Part shown: piece after piece, positions 9,501 through 21,188 of the stretch
Numbering within the stretch: the first letter of the stretch is position 1
Layout: each line of letters opens with the position of its first letter
Source of the DNA: Hypsibius dujardini
Lineage: Eukaryota; Tardigrada; Eutardigrada; Parachela; Hypsibiidae
Assembly (NCBI GenBank): GCA_001579985.1
Contig: LRSR01006526.1
Span: forward strand, 1-36,816
Direction of reading: 5' to 3'
Length of the DNA: 36,816 nt
Position numbers and translations under genes: made by a program
The notes under the pieces: generated by a model
Told to the model about the DNA's origin: nothing
Database searches by the model: none
The model's input: the letters and a program-made list of their open reading frames with translations, nothing else

Positions 9501-10075
9501 TTCCCTGTTCTCAATTCTCATTTCTCATTGGAAGGAATATTGCCGGAATCAATGCATAAAGAATTCGGATAGATAAACTGTCAATATGGTTCTGCTGCTG
9601 ATCTGACGGCCGCTGTCCGAGCCATGTAGTGGGAGGAGGGACATCTCATATTCTCAAGACACAATTGACTAACCCAGCCTCTCGTTCCGCCCCTTTACCC
9701 TATTCCGGCTCCTAACAGAAAGAATTCCCTCCGTACCTCCAAATTCATCGACATGGACATAATGAACCGAGCGAGCCACGCATACCACAAGCGGACAGTC
9801 GTAAAGTGGTTCTGATCCCGAAGCATGCGTGGGATTGCCACCAGCATTAGCGACACGAGGAGGACCGAATAAGGCCAGTGCGCAGGAGCCTACTTCTCTC
9901 AATTCTAAACTGCTCGACGACAAAACACTGCTACAACGTGAACACATTTTTCCCTTTCACTCGAATTTCAACCGCTTGCTGTTCTGCGTCAGTTGCGGAC
10001 TTGCAGTACAAGACCAACAGAAAAGTGTTATAATCCCATTAACACAACAAAACTCAAACTACAACTAACAAAAAC
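9501..10075. other. Spacer with overlapping ORFs on both strands
   Basis: Two open stretches overlap antisense. A minus frame of 92 codons (9947-9669) starts MCSRCSS and could be spliced at a GTACGG donor. A plus frame of about 85 codons ends at a TAA at 10068, eight bases short of the DDX54 stop codon. Neither has a recognisable domain and both cannot be coding throughout. I cannot choose between a 3' terminal exon on plus, a 5' exon on minus, or chance. Confidence 0.3.
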
Positions 10076-13000
10076 TCATCTCTTCCCTCTCTTTTCCTTG
10101 CCCTTCGAACCGCCCTTCTTCTTGGAGTTAACTTCTTGGCGCGCCTTAAGATGTGACATTTGACGATCTCTCTCCCCGCGATCCCGTGCAATGGAATCCT
10201 TCGATCGCGGGCCACCGTAATCGGATCTTCCGGATGATGGCTTGAACTTCCGCTTGTCCTTCGGCGTCTGGCGCGTTTGGCTTTGAGACTTTTGATATCG
10301 CACTGCAAATAATACATGCGGGTAAACGCGGTAGTCTGGCAAATGGCAAAACTACTTTAGCACTTACTTCTTCCGGCACCGAGAACTTTGTTAACCGAGC
10401 GCAAATCCTTCAGGGCAGATGGCTTGTCCTCCCCGTCAGAGTCCCGATTCTTCTGGTCAAAGTAGTCGATCTGGTGAGACTTTTTCCACTGCTCGTAAAG
10501 ATCGGACTTGTAGGTGGCAGGAATCCAGGCGCCGCTTTCCGTACGGATCTTCTTGCGCTTAGGGTCACCCGAGTTATCTTCTTGGACGAACTTCTTGCGC
10601 TTCCGATCCCTACACAAAATGCGGTTAGTAGTCAGACTTTTGAATTTCTTATAATGGCACGATGTTTAAACTCATTTCACGAACCCAGAACGTACTACAT
10701 GTAGAAGCACCAGTAGTAGTTATACATTTACAGCTACTTGCAGGTTACTTGCAAACTTTTGATTTGACGTATCGTGAGCCGCAAGACTACACATGTTATA
10801 AAGTTTTAATTTCTTAAAGCAAAAACCGGTCAAAATCTCGTCACCAAACATAAAGAAGAGACTGTACTCATTTGGGAAATATATTTGAAAATTAAGACTC
10901 AAATTCGGCACAATGGAAACTGAAAACGGGTGACAGACTCAATCAATCGAAGAAAACGACAACAAATCAAGATTTCTGGGCAACGAAATTCGTGATGCAT
11001 ACATTGAGTTGATTGATCGATAAGCCGTTTGAAATTTTCACCAGTCAAACAACGTGTAGTCTTGTTTGACAAACCACACCAAATCAAACGTTTGCAAGTA
11101 ACCTGCAAGCAGCTGTAGTAGTTGCCAGCGTATTCCAACGTTTAACAAGGACACTCACCATTTGGTCTGCTTCTGATTTCGAAGCATTTGATCAGCCTCG
11201 TCGGTGTGAATATCCATCATGGCGCTTTGCGCTTCCTGTTGGAATCCTCTCTTTTCCAGCTCCAACCTAGAAGCATCAATAACATCTACGTAAGGAAGAA
11301 CCTTTTGTCTGTGATTAGATCTGGCTGTTCGCCAATTTCATGTTTTGTTTCGCCAATTTTTTAAGCACCAGACTAATTCGCCAATTCTTACCCTTTCTCG
11401 CTGTGATAATTGGCGGAGTGGTACGGGATGAAGGGTTGCTTTCTTTTCTTCTTTTCAAAGGGCTTAGCAGACGGTCGCGTTTCAATCACATCCGCAAAAG
11501 CGTCCTGTGGTGAGAGTAGCAATCTTCTAAGTAATACTAAATTCAAAAGCGCGTCCAATAGCGTTTTGAAGAGCCAGTTCATACGTCAAGGTCTTCGGTG
11601 TCTGCTTCGGTCCCCGCTCGCGGAGCACTCTGGGAAGCCTTCAGTTCTTCTTGCCGCAAAGCCGAGACACGCTGCTGCTTCTGGATGGTATGTTCGTGAA
11701 TGTGCCGCTTGGCTTTCATGGCCAGGAAACCGTCGGATTTGTGGTTGCCGCCAAGCTCGAAGATAGTCTAAAACAAATGAAACATAAACATACGAATCCA
11801 AAACATGGACTCGCACAGGCAATTCGTGTAGCATACCGACTGTGCTTTGTAGCCTTTTATGCCGTCCAATATCTTCATGCGTTGCGCTTCCAGTCCGGAG
11901 GCACGGTCCTCTGAAGGGGAAAATATGGGTTCCAAATCATGAAATTTGCTTACAAAAAGTACCAATACTCACTGAACGTTGGATGGAAAGCCAGTTTAAT
12001 GTCCCTGTATTGCTTCTTCACGCGGGATACACTTTCGGAAGCAGGCGCCGGTCGCGTGGCCAGGTATTTCTTGTAGCCGTTGCTGCAGACCGTCACCATC
12101 CCACGAAGCTCGTCCGACTCTTCGTGCCATTTCCGAATGGAATCCTCCTCCTCGTCAATGACAAACTGAGGGATCGCGCCAAACAACCCGTCCTCGTCCA
12201 CTGCCGACTGCTCCGTGGCGACCAACATCGATCGACCGGTGAAGAGATGTAAGTCCAGCATGAAGGGCAACTCATCCTGGGCGACCAGCGAGTAGGCATG
12301 GCCAACGCGACCTGCTCGGGCGACTCGACCTGCAGAAGCAAAGACCAAAAATGATATCTTGCTACCTCCAAATGGCTATAGAGAATCAAATATCGGTATG
12401 CAAGATCGGCAAAACTAAACTAACCAACTCGATGGATGAATAATTTCCCCTGTGGTGGAAAGTGGTAGTTAACTACGTTATCCAAATCGGGAATATCCAC
12501 GCCGCGGGCAGCAATGTCGGTGACAATCATCACTTGGCACTTCCGTCGGCGAAACTTTTCTAAGTTAATCTTCCGGGCAGCCGGGTCAAGCGAGCTGTAA
12601 ATGCAGGTGCACGGTATCCCACAGAGCGTTAATAGCTGAAACAAACAGAGATGATGCCACACTGCTGCATGAGAAAAGAATCGAGACTATCTAACCTCTT
12701 TCAAATATTCCACGTGATGCTTGGTCGCAGTGAAAACGACGGTCATTTCGTGTGGTTTGAGAACGGTCCGGAAGAGACTACAAAGCGCAGCCGGTTTGTC
12801 TATTTCCCGGCACGCCAAAAAAGATAACTGCAAGCAGAACGAAAGACTTGCAAGCGCAAAGAAATGATTACAGATTCAGTTCAGTTCAGTTCAGTTTCAG
12901 CTCGCTGTAGTCAACTCTACTGGTCGTGAGAGTCCGACATTATTAGAGCTTTTAAAGTAGTTCCCAAACAGAACAACGAGTCCATGATATCTTACCTTCA

Positions 13001-14608
13001 AATTCTCGCTGAGCTTATTATCAACATCTAGCCGAAGCAATACCGGATCAGACAGTCCGCCCTTGGCAAACTCGACAATGGACTTGGGCAGCGTAGCCGA
13101 GAACATCAGTGTCTGTCGTGACGACGGCATCCGGTGTATCACTTCCTTCAGCTGCTCCTCGAATCCCATTTCAAACAGCCGATCAGCTTCGTCGAACACG
13201 CAGTATTCTATGAAACTCAGCTGCAAGTTCATCTCCACCAGGACGTGCAACAGACGACCGGGCGTGGCAATGATAATGTCTGGCTTCTGGTGGAGCGCTT
13301 CAAACTGATCTTCCATCCGGTCACCGCCGAGAATGATGGTGGTGTTGAGGTCGGTGAAGCGCGCCAAATCTCGAACGAATCCATAGGTTTGCAGAGCGAG
13401 CTCGCGGGTAGGTGAGAGGACAATGGCGCGGGGACTCTTATCAGGTGAGTGGATTTTGAGTTTCTCCAGCAAGGGGATGAGGAAAGCGGCTGTTTTACCA
13501 CTACCGGTGCGCGCCATTGCCACGACATCCCGTCCATCCATGATCACCGGAATACTCTAGAAAGACCGATAAGAAGTTAATATCAATTCTGTTCTTTGCC
13601 TGGCTGTCTTCATTTTCCAGAACGCATTTGCTTGTCCATCTGTCTAAGCTAAAGTCATTGGAGTGACCATATCCCATGATACACATACAATCAACGACAA
13701 GATTGAGTACACTGGAGGGTCCGGGGTATGGACAAAAGGGGCGGCGCATGGGGTGGTCAGCTGGTTGATTGATTGTTTGAAAACCACCCCCTACCCCGCC
13801 CCTTTTGCCCATTCCCCGAACCCTCCCGTGTATTCAATCTTGTCGTTGACTGTACGCTATCTACACCGTACGAACCTTTCTCTGGATTGGAGTTGGAACT
13901 TTGTAGCCCTTCCGTAGGACAGCGCGAAAGATAGACGGACTGAGACCTGAAATGAATGAAAACGGTCGGGTTAAACTTATACAAAGTAATTGATACTTCG
14001 AAACCCACGCCAAACTGCGAAGCAATACAAAAAGTAAATGACTCTGATTGACAACTACAAATTCAAACCTCCGAACAAGCGATCAATCCATCAATCAATC
14101 CATACCAGTTAGCATACGCTTTAATCCAGCAATCAATCGAGAAACTTACTATCCGACTCAAAACTGAACATTTCATATCAAATCAATCAATCCAGCGATC
14201 GAGTAAATGATTGTGTGCCCAAGAACGCAAATGTTTGAAAGCCGAAGTTGGTTGATCCGAAGGATAGTTCACAAGTAAACAGAATATCAGCAAGCAGTAT
14301 GTTATTCTAAAATAATGAAAACCGCTAAGTGAATCTGAATGATTTAGATCCAATTGGCCGGGAACTAATGGTAAATTAGTGCAGAATTCCGTCTCGTTTA
14401 ACATCAACTCTCAAGCGTTTTCAACGCAAAACTTCAAGCTTTTGGAGTAATCTAAACTGTCATTCCCATTACCCATGGCCTGAAAGCCTCCGGATTTTTT
14501 GTTCTTGCGATTCTGCTCCTGAATGAGTGTCCTCCAGTGGCTGGAATCCTCCGCATCTGGCACCTCCAGCAATTCCTCCTCCTCATCCTCATCCTCTCGT
14601 TCTGTCAT
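10076..14608 (-). CDS. DDX54: ATP-dependent RNA helicase DDX54/Dbp10 (12 exons, 804 aa)
   Basis: Exons, in transcript order: 14608-14473, 13946-13876, 13556-12996, 12827-12696, 12635-12425, 12329-11973, 11910-11837, 11767-11585, 11504-11392, 11266-11159, 10609-10368 and 10302-10076. All junctions are GT-AG and in phase. The protein has an acidic N-terminus, the Q motif GYKVPTPIQ, motif I ARTGSGKT (residues about 84-91), [20 protein letters not shown], the DEAD box (about 191), FSATLP, the helicase C domain with [12 protein letters not shown], and motif VI as HRVGRVARAG, a variant typical of this subfamily. The DBP10 C-terminal domain (WDRKRKKF ... ESGAWIP ... [11 protein letters not shown]) and a basic tail follow. 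It is a nucleolar helicase for 60S ribosome assembly and, in vertebrates, a nuclear-receptor cofactor. The ATG at 14608 is preferred over an upstream in-frame TTG. Human DDX54 is only slightly longer. Confidence 0.97.
10731..11115. mobile_element. 385-bp TA-flanked miniature element in DDX54 intron 10
   Basis: The ends are inverted repeats starting CAGCTACTTGCAGGTTACTT on the left and its complement with one change on the right, each bounded by a TA dinucleotide, as in Tc1/mariner-type insertions. The arms continue imperfectly over about 65 bp (GCAAACTTTTGATTTG, then CAAGACTACAC). There is no ORF. It makes up most of the 549-bp intron between exons 10 and 11, which is far longer than neighbouring introns. 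Confidence 0.8.
13688..13852. mobile_element. 165-bp TA-flanked miniature element in DDX54 intron 2
   Basis: A near-perfect hairpin with arms of about 55 bp that begin CAATCAACGACAAGATTGAG, or CAGTCAACGACAAGATTGAA on the complementary side. Both ends are bounded by TA. A solo arm of the same family is at 2477-2524. No coding capacity. Confidence 0.85.
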
Positions 14609-15937
14609 GTCTAGGACGGATACGCGAACAGTCAATAAAGTCCTAGTAACCTTGTAGAATGACAGTGTAGAAAAACATAAATGTTTCTAAAGTTCTGAAG
14701 TGAAGCAGCAACATTACGCAAGATAAATTCTGGTCAGCTGCGATTGTGAGTGACAGGATTTTGTGCATGAAATTCATGAACTGTAGGGAAATGGTTGGGC
14801 TCAATTCAGCGGTTATTAAATCCAATCTCACAAACTACCAGCGCTAAAACACAAGAGTCTGTCACAAATAACGGTTGGGATAGTTAAGCCACCGAACGTG
14901 CAACTTACTTTGCAGGAACAAATGTATAATGCGCCAGGAACACATGTGTAACTTGTTATTGTACAGTGTACGGTCATTCTGAGCGGCCGTTCCGCAGCCG
15001 TTTCCGCAGCCGTTTCCGCCGCTCCCGTTTAACTTTATCAGCGTTAAGAGCGCTCGAAATTGGCAATTTTTCATTTACTTTTTTCCACATTCTTTCTCCT
15101 GCCAATTTCACTCTATCGGACGGCAAGGAGAATCCGAAGAAGGATAACAAGAATCGTGAGGGTTGACTCGAAGACTGTTGGAGTCTGTAGTAATTAATCT
15201 TTAATAATTAATAATTATTAATTATAATAATTATAATAATTATTAATGAATAATAATTTATCTGTGCCTGTTCTTGTTCTTTCTGATTTCTTAGTGCTGG
15301 CATGTTTGTTGTTGGGCTAGCCTTATTCCATTCATGGTACAGTAGAAGGGTGTATCTCTTCATCTCTAGTGTATCTTGTTTTTTGTCTAAAACTATAGTC
15401 GAGTAAACATGGAAATTTTGTTTAGACGGAGTCTACAAATCGCTTGTTATTGCGCCAAACTATCCTCAGTGTTGTTTTCTACACATGTTATTGCGCCAAA
15501 CTATCGATCAAAACTATCCTCAGTGTTGTTTTCTACACTGGTTAATTCTCCAAACAAATCAAGCAGGTATTTCGAGAGAAATTTGCAACGCTCTACAGTA
15601 GAGCCCTAGAGTCTACCTTTCGTTCAGACTATTCGGAAGTTAGAACTGGCAGTTGATTTTCAATCTCCTAATTCATACAAAGCGATCAGTCTGTTTTTAT
15701 CTACAACTGCAGACGCACATATCTTTCTATTGAGCATCTGAAAGAAGGCATCAACACAAAACTAAAAGGACGAACTCGAACTCGTCCTTCTGAAGCGAAA
15801 GCAAACTTCAAAGACGAAGCATCTGTACGAGTATACTCGTAAAAGAGCGAGTTCTCCCATCCCATTACAGCAGAACAAAGCAAGATCAGTCACAAATTCT
15901 TATAGACTCATTTCATGTCTGTTCACAGAACAGTGTA
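14609..15937. other. Spacer between DDX54 5' end and 53BP1-like 3' end
   Basis: No gene seen. It holds a fragment at 14905-14955 resembling the 21-bp GCAGGAACAAGTG minisatellite units, a short imperfect GCCGTTTCC repeat near 14992-15020, an almost pure A/T tract at 15190-15260, and a local tandem duplication at about 15440-15540 in which TATTGCGCCAAACTATC and CTCAGTGTTGTTTTCTACAC each occur twice. The DDX54 promoter must lie in its left part. Confidence 0.6.
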
Positions 15938-16777
15938 TCACAAATCTTTAAAATGGCACAGCTCGGCGGTTCCAGACTCCTGGCTAGCCGCGGCGACCAA
16001 GGCAGCCTCAATGCTTCCATTCACATCGGGAACTCCGTACTTCACCTGCCAAACTCCCAAAATCAGCGTCTCCGCCAACCACTCCGTCTCCCCAACCTGA
16101 GGAGAGAAAGCACAAAGGCTGCACTATACCAAGTATTGCTAACCCTAACCGTTCTGACATAGCAGAGTTACTTATGTACCGTGTTGCAGTATCTTTTATC
16201 TTACCGGTACTCCTCCCCGTCCACAGGTTTTCATAAGGTCGTTGCCCATCTCATACTTCGGCATTAACAGCAGGTCGAGTTTGAGCGGGACTCCCCTCTT
16301 ATCGCCCAGAGCTCCTATAGACAAGACAGACAGACAAAATATAAAATACTTTTACACTGTTTCACTAACGCAAACGGTACAAGGCCACGCGACATACCCA
16401 TTGCGAGATTGCCAGTTTCAACAACTGCCATCGAGGACCCCAAAACAGCAGTAATTTTCTTCCAGTAATGTTCTTCCTCATGTGTTAAGCCGAAAAATCC
16501 AATACTCCAACCGCATAAAAACGAAAGATTCCTTGGTCGCCTGAAATGTTGGCATACAGAAATGAATCGGTATTATAAGTTCATCAGTACGAGTTGTTGT
16601 AGTTGTCGGTCAGTGTATTACTGATATCGATGCCATCTATCCGCTAACCTGTCCATCTGAACATTTTATGTCTTTTTATGTCTATCTCTGTGTATGTCTG
16701 TGCGTGTCTGTGTCTTCTACGACTGCCTCAATCTTTGTTGATCTATCTGTTTTCCAGCCTGTTTGCTTGTCTGTGTG

Positions 16778-16821
<44 letters not shown>

Positions 16822-19156
16822 GGTCTGTCGGTCTGTCTGTCTGTCTGTCTGTCCGTCTGTCTGTCTGTCTGTCTGTATCTGTCTGTGTATATATGTCTGT
16901 CTTCTGCCTGTCTGTGTAATTGACTATCTGTATCTGTCTGCCTTTCTGTTTGTCTATACCTATCGGTCTGTCTGTCTGTCGACTTGCATCTTATTTATTG
17001 TCCGGTTATCATGGTTTCAAACAAACCAGGGAACAGGATCCGGCAGATGGGACACGATACCGGCCGGCAGGAGGTAGATCATGTACGGCAGATACTTTCC
17101 AGCAGCGATCATGTCGGTGATCCAGTTAGAAGCAACACAGGGAATATCTCCAGCCAGACACTGCATATATCGGACGGTCCGCAGAAAGGTGGGAGCAACG
17201 CAAACACGCTTCGCCAGTTCGGCCTGTGAGACAAAATTACTTCTTGTTGCAAGCGCCGCCAAGTTTTCGCATATCACCAGCACGAAATTTTGTACCGAAA
17301 TGAGATCATCGTAGTCATCAACCGTTCGACCGCCTAGTTTAGTGATCTGTTGAACGAGCCGGTCCTCCTGGAAATCCTTCACATCCTTCGTGTCTTGTTC
17401 ACCGGAAATTAGGATAAGGAATCCACTCAAGATGTTGCCAAAAGGGTTGTCTGCAGGCAACACACACAAAATGATACTGTCAGAATCAACAGAATCATGT
17501 AGAGAAATGAAGTGGAGAAAGGCGATCCTGGCAAAGTATCACCTGGCCGGTTACGTTGCTTCTTATTCGACGGTCCGATCATGGAGAAACTATCAGACTG
17601 AGGCTCGTCCTTCACTTCTGCCTTAATCACCACCCGAGAGCTCCTCCGGCGCAGCATCGTCTCCTTCTGGCACGCGACGAAATCTTTCTCCTTAACCATC
17701 ATACACTGAACTTTGTGAGGTACCCTGCAAATAAAGGCAGACGAAAGCGAATTTTTTCGCGTTAAACCGTGTTAAATCTACCACACAAATAAATGTGGAC
17801 AACATTTCCAATATACTTGAAGAGAATTTGTCTGCTTCGAGCTGGGTCTGCTTGCATGTTATCCTTTCCCAAGAATCTACATGTATACCAACCAGTCTTC
17901 TACCAACCTGCTTGTCTTACTCCAAAGGACACAAACTGTTAACTAATTCTTCGAAATACGCGTACGATATCTTTGTCTGTCTGTTTGATGCAGAACACGA
18001 CATATGACGTGGTGGTGTCTGCTTGCCAGCCTAAGAGTCTCCATCCAGCTCTAACGGTCGAACTTACGGAGAAAAATCTATTTGACTCGAGCGACTAACA
18101 ACAACTGAGGGCACACTTCCCAATTACCGAAAATAACGTAAGACCTAATGAGTCTAATGGAAGGGCCCTGGAATGCGCCACCGGGTGGCAGGGGGCGCTT
18201 TATCGCAAATTAATCGAAAACAAATGAGCCACTGCATAGTCAGCGACCTCTATAGGGAGCTTCTTCCAAACGTCCAATTATTTCGTTTTTGAAACACATT
18301 CCGACAACTTTTCTTCATATCTGATACGCGTTTCACCGGAGTTATCAATTGTTTTCTGTCGTTTAGGATCTTGATGATAGCCAAAACCTGTGTGGAAGTT
18401 GTGATTCCAGGGTGGCCCATTCCAGGACTCCTCCCTCATACGGTACGAGTATCATACTGAATGTACGTGCAATAACACACAGCCCACATTTCTCCGCGAG
18501 TTCGTCTTACTTGATGATGAAGTCGATCGGGGCGATGCCGTGTCTTCCATCCGCGCAAAATCTAATCAAGCGCGCCGGAACGTATTCTGCTGAGCGGAAT
18601 CCCGACATCATCACCACAAGCCCTGGCTTCAACAACTGCTCCGGGTCCACGACGTCAGCGGGGTCCACCGACACCTTCAATCCGTCCTCCTTCCACTCCA
18701 GCAGCATCTTTCTACACCGCCAGGATAGGCACATCCACGCACTCGTCAGAACATCTGGGATATGAGGGAAGAACAAACAAACCCTTTACAGAAAATGAGA
18801 CGTTGCATACCCAGTTTCTCGGTTGATCCCGTGGAATAAAGCTTCATAGTAACGGACTTCCGCGCGCGACACGTCGGACGTGCGCACCCTCTGACGCCCG
18901 AAGACAGTGTCCCCTTAATTAAAGAGAAGAGACAAGACAACTGGTTAATTAGAATTCTGTTTTGGGGAGTGGAAAAACACGTTGCCGCTTTTGTGGGACT
19001 GGAAAATGGAATGGAATGGAAAATGGAATGGAATGAACACCTACCGATTTTGAATCGATTGCCCTGAGGCCTTTCCACGCTCTTTCCAGTGAACAAGCGA
19101 ATCTTCTTTTCCGTTTTGACAGCCATTGCGGATGAGGTTGCGCGCATGCGTCCCAT
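15938..19156 (-). CDS. TP53BP1: 53BP1-like protein: tandem Tudor and tandem BRCT only (8 exons, 477 aa)
   Basis: Exons: 19156-19045, 18913-18811, 18711-18511, 17724-17543, 17450-17027, 16540-16398, 16314-16205 and 16096-15938. The N-terminal part (residues about 30-140) matches the 53BP1 Tudor pair: [18 protein letters not shown], then [21 protein letters not shown] aligned with the KLLFDDGY segment of the family. Next comes a basic linker with KKQRNR, BRCT1 (about 200-340: [47 protein letters not shown]) and BRCT2 (about 345-470, with [12 protein letters not shown]). 53BP1 reads methylated H4K20 through Tudor and directs double-strand-break repair. The long N-terminal kinase-target region of vertebrate 53BP1 (over a thousand residues) is not found: a TAA precedes the ATG at 19156 in frame, so either the gene is minimal or upstream exons were missed. 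ATGs at 19147 and 19126 are also possible. Confidence 0.9.
16640..16995. repeat. Compound (CTGT)n/(GT)n microsatellite in 53BP1-like intron
   Basis: Degenerate CTGT units flank a (GT) run of about 20 copies at 16780-16820. In the sense strand of the host gene it reads ACAG/CAGA. It begins about 35-40 bases downstream of the donor of the 424-nt exon. Confidence 0.95.
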
Positions 19157-19345
19157 TTACTTCTTATGGTTTTGAGTTTCTATGATCAAAATAGGGGTGG
19201 AAACAAGGGGAGGATCGTGTAGGAAACGCGCATCACCGATGCCTGCGATATGTCAGGAAGTACGTTTGTTTTGGATTTTAGAGAGGGCAAGAAGCGAGTG
19301 TGATTGTTCGGGTTGCTCGCAGCTGACTGATGAACCGGTGAGATA
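19157..19345. other. Short spacer upstream of the 53BP1-like gene
   Basis: No exon in phase with the 53BP1-like first exon was found here. Likely contains its promoter, if the ATG at 19156 is the true start. Confidence 0.4.
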
Positions 19346-19444
19346 CACATGTGGCAGCAATTTTGTCCGAGCCGAGTTCGAACCGCCTGATTTTGCTGGG
19401 GCTGTGGCTCGAATTCGGTTCGGACAAAATTGCTGCCACATGTG
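19346..19444. mobile_element. 99-bp TA-flanked hairpin element
   Basis: The ends are inverted copies beginning CACATGTGGCAGCAATTTTG with arms of about 43 bp, each flanked by TA. It is too short to encode anything. The end sequence resembles that of the element at 20755-20875. Confidence 0.85.
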
Positions 19445-19646
19445 TAGCCCGTTATCGGCCAATGGGTTTGCGGCGATCGGGCAGAAGGCCAGCCCCCAGC
19501 CCCCAGGCGAAATTCAGATCTTCGAATTTCACACGGTTAATAATCACGGCGATTCCTGTCTGACTCCAAGCGTGCGGCCTCGTAGCCCCTTCTTCAGTGC
19601 TCTTTTATCTTTCTTAAGTGTACAATCCCGCGTGGTCAGTATAGTC

Positions 19647-20514
19647 TAGGGATGGCATCAAATGAGAAAACGACCGATTTGATTTGATCTGATTTGATTT
19701 TGATTTGATTTGATTTGAATTTGAAATCATTTGATTTTGATTTGATTTTGATTTGATTTTGATTTGAAATCATTTGATTTTGATTTGATTTTGATTTGAT
19801 TTTGATTTGACGGTACTTTGAAAATTTCGTTGACTTCATACTTTCTGGCATGTTTTTTGCAATAATTTTAGCGCGATTAGTATATATTCGAGGAGAACAA
19901 TTATTCAGACAAGGGTTCAATTTTACTTATAAAAATTATTAGTTTGAATTTAGGTGGAAAGTTTACCTTTTTATTATTTATTTTCTAGGTAAAGACTACG
20001 AAAAACCTGCACTACACAAGTGCAAATGTTTTTTTCATGATGCAATCTTATCATCATTCATACTTCATAAGTATTAAGTTAGGTTAATAAATGCGTGACA
20101 GAATTCCCAGTTACATTTTAGGGAATGTCAGAAATGGAAAAGATTGCGTCATCAGGCTCATCGGGTTGCGGGGACGGAATGACTCCGAATAGCTCGAGAG
20201 TTTTTATGAACATTCTGAATGAGGAACGTTTAAAACGTAAACTTTAGAACATGAACTATTATGGACATTCTGAATTAAGAAATTTGGAAAATTACTAAAA
20301 TTTTGCAAAAAGATCGAGGTTGAGCCGTTTTTAAGCCAAAAATTGGTCGAAAAATGCTGAAAATCAAATCAAAATCAAATCAAAATCAAAGGAATTTCAA
20401 AATCAAATCAAATAAATTTCAAATCAAAACGAACCTCAATTTGATTTGATTTGATTTGATTTGATTTGAATTTGACATTTGACATTTGACATTTGACATT
20501 TGATGCCATCCCTA
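19647..20514. mobile_element. 868-bp non-autonomous hAT-type transposon
   Basis: Terminal inverted repeats TAGGGATGGCATCAAATG (left) and its complement (right) are flanked by a perfect 8-bp direct repeat, GTATAGTC, at 19639-19646 and 20515-20522. An 8-bp duplication and a TAGGG-type end are diagnostic of the hAT superfamily. Subterminal regions are packed with TTTGATTTGA-type repeats in inverted orientation on the two sides, plus four GACATTT units at the right end. The interior is AT-rich without an ORF, so transposition would need a transposase supplied elsewhere. Confidence 0.93.
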
Positions 20515-20754
20515 GTATAGTCAGCACTAGTTTTAAAAGCAAGGCGCGGAGACGTGAAAACGGTTTAACTAAAATGCTTCCGGATCCGGATGAATTATGA
20601 AGCCTATTTCTCAACGTTGTTCAGTGAAAGCCAAATGCGCTCAGCAGTCAATCCCGTTCCGTACTGAAGTTCATTCCGGAGTTGCGCTACGCTATTCAGA
20701 CCGTCTCTAACCTCTGTTTTCGGAAGCGAAATCGCTGCAGTGGAAATGAAACTA

Positions 20755-20875
20755 CACACGTGGCAAAAACTTCGCACTGACCGAATTAGGTACTTTAACT
20801 CGACGGCTGTGTACAACAGCCATGCAACGAGTGTAATGGCCTAACTCGGTTAGCGCAAGATTTTTGCCACGTGTG
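20755..20875. mobile_element. 121-bp TA-flanked hairpin element
   Basis: The arms begin CACACGTGGCAAAAA and extend imperfectly for about 45 bp; both ends are flanked by TA. Its first eleven bases differ by one from the ends of the 19346-19444 element, which suggests related transposases. Confidence 0.85.
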
Positions 20876-21188
20876 TAGTACAAATACGATGTGCGTATAT
20901 TGTGCCAATATTACGAAGCATGTACTACATTGAACTGAACGGGAATAGTCAGAGGGAACAAATTTTTACCACTAAAACATGCGCTCGATCAAGGATCACC
21001 AAAAAATGATCTAGATCCCACCAAAGTCAAAGACGTTTTCCAACGAAAAAAAAACCTTTCTTTCTGTCGAAAATGTATATATGAATGACCGGAACGGTGC
21101 AAGGCGTTCGAGAGCGCAGCTCACCGAACTGAAAGAAAAACAAAAGTCTAAAAGAAGTAACGCAACAAAACCGCGAATTTAGCTGCCC
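20876..21188. other. 3' flank of the GDP-fucose transporter gene
   Basis: No gene or transposon seen. This should contain the 3' untranslated region of the transporter gene, which ends at 21189. Confidence 0.5.

Noticed and set aside
14609-14635. Upstream in-frame start of DDX54 at 14635
   Set aside because: It is a TTG codon; the ATG at 14608 starts the acidic N-terminus directly.
18712-18776. Longer version of the second Tudor exon beginning near 18776
   Set aside because: It would break the reading phase from the previous exon; the acceptor GGTGTAG giving a start at 18711 keeps phase and aligns with the Tudor family.
19636-19920. Asn/Lys/Ile/Ser-rich minus ORF
   Set aside because: Translation of the hAT subterminal TTTGATTTGA repeats.
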